This document shows positions 5,279 through 5,405 of a DNA stretch of 5,405 nucleotides, piece by piece (position 1 is the stretch's first letter; each line of letters opens with the position of its first letter). The notes under the pieces are model-generated. The model was given only the letters and a program-made list of their open reading frames with translations, had not been told where the DNA came from and made no database searches. This DNA is from DASSCW01 sp036556695 (GTDB lineage Bacteria; Chloroflexota; Limnocylindria; QHBO01), in the NCBI GenBank assembly GCA_036556695.1, contig DATBIY010000016.1, positions 1 to 5,405 on the forward strand, given 5' to 3'. The translations under genes were made by a program, and so were the position numbers.

Positions 5279-5405
5279 TTGATCAGCACCGGCGACGTCA
5301 AGAAGGGCGTCATCATCGAGCTCGACGGGCAGCTCATGAAGGTCCTGGACTGGAGCCACATCAAGATGGCGCGTGGCTCGGCGCAGGTCCGCATGAAGCT
5401 GCAGA
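5279..5405 (+). CDS. efp: Elongation factor P, N-terminal part
   Basis: The gene starts at TTG 5279 and runs off the window after 42 complete codons. EF-P binds between the ribosomal P and E sites and restores peptide-bond formation at consecutive prolines. The visible part is the KOW-like N-terminal domain: the opening MISTGDVKKG, the strand VIIELDGQLMKVLDW (11-25), then HIKMARGSAQVRMKL (27-41). Both ends align without gaps to the family start, so TTG is the true initiation codon; no in-frame ATG lies nearby upstream, and GGAG is well placed. Arg32 occupies the loop tip that is modified in other EF-Ps (Lys34 in E. coli, Arg32 in Pseudomonas), but the flanking residues are Met-Ala and Gly. 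It sits downstream of an Xaa-Pro peptidase gene, as in many Actinobacteria, but is separated by a long leader and so may be controlled independently. Confidence 0.93.
   Translation, partial: MISTGDVKKGVIIELDGQLMKVLDWSHIKMARGSAQVRMKLQ

Overview
The window is about 70% G+C bacterial chromosome with all recognisable genes on the + strand. Packing is tight: three of the four junctions between neighbouring genes in 1-4971 overlap and the fourth leaves 4 nt, which points to one translationally coupled operon. The gene set and order (FtsA-like ATPase, baseplate-J-like membrane protein, ruvX, mltG, Xaa-Pro peptidase, efp) resemble high-GC Chloroflexota (Limnocylindria/Ellin6529-type lineages) or, more distantly, Actinobacteria. 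This taxonomic placement is inference from gene order and family resemblance, not from a marker gene.

Layout: 1-458 is the C-terminal part of an actin-fold ATPase related to FtsA/PilM. 463-2118 encodes a bitopic membrane protein: a small Rossmann-like cytoplasmic domain, a Pro/Arg-rich linker, one transmembrane helix and an exported baseplate-J-like region. 2115-2546 is ruvX (Holliday junction resolvase / pre-16S rRNA nuclease family). 2543-3874 is mltG (endolytic peptidoglycan transglycosylase). 3859-4971 is an M24 metallopeptidase of the Xaa-Pro type. 5279 to the window end is the start of efp (elongation factor P), using a TTG start and a clear GGAG ribosome binding site. It is easy to miss because of the TTG start and the truncation.

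The genes suggest two themes. The first, second and fourth genes suggest an envelope/division module: a cytoplasmic actin-like ATPase, a membrane-spanning adaptor and a membrane-anchored glycan-strand cleaving enzyme. The last two are proline-linked: an Xaa-Pro peptidase next to EF-P, the factor that rescues ribosomes stalled at polyproline. The efp fragment carries Arg32 at the position modified in other EF-P families, within an unusual K-M-A-R-G loop.

The least explained part is the 307-nt gap at 4972-5278. Its left part drops to about 49% G+C (59 of 120 bases at 4991-5110) and returns to about 74% at 5121-5230. The low-G+C part is bracketed by two imperfect 18-bp direct repeats (4998-5015 and 5101-5118, 15 of 18 identical). 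Between them are nested inverted repeats: a 12-bp outer stem allowing two G·U pairs, around a perfect 9+3+9 palindrome. The G+C-rich right part has three AGGGAG copies and a single complementary CTCCCT, so alternative pairings are possible upstream of efp. This looks like an inserted small element and/or a structured regulatory leader, and it is the best candidate here for something undescribed.
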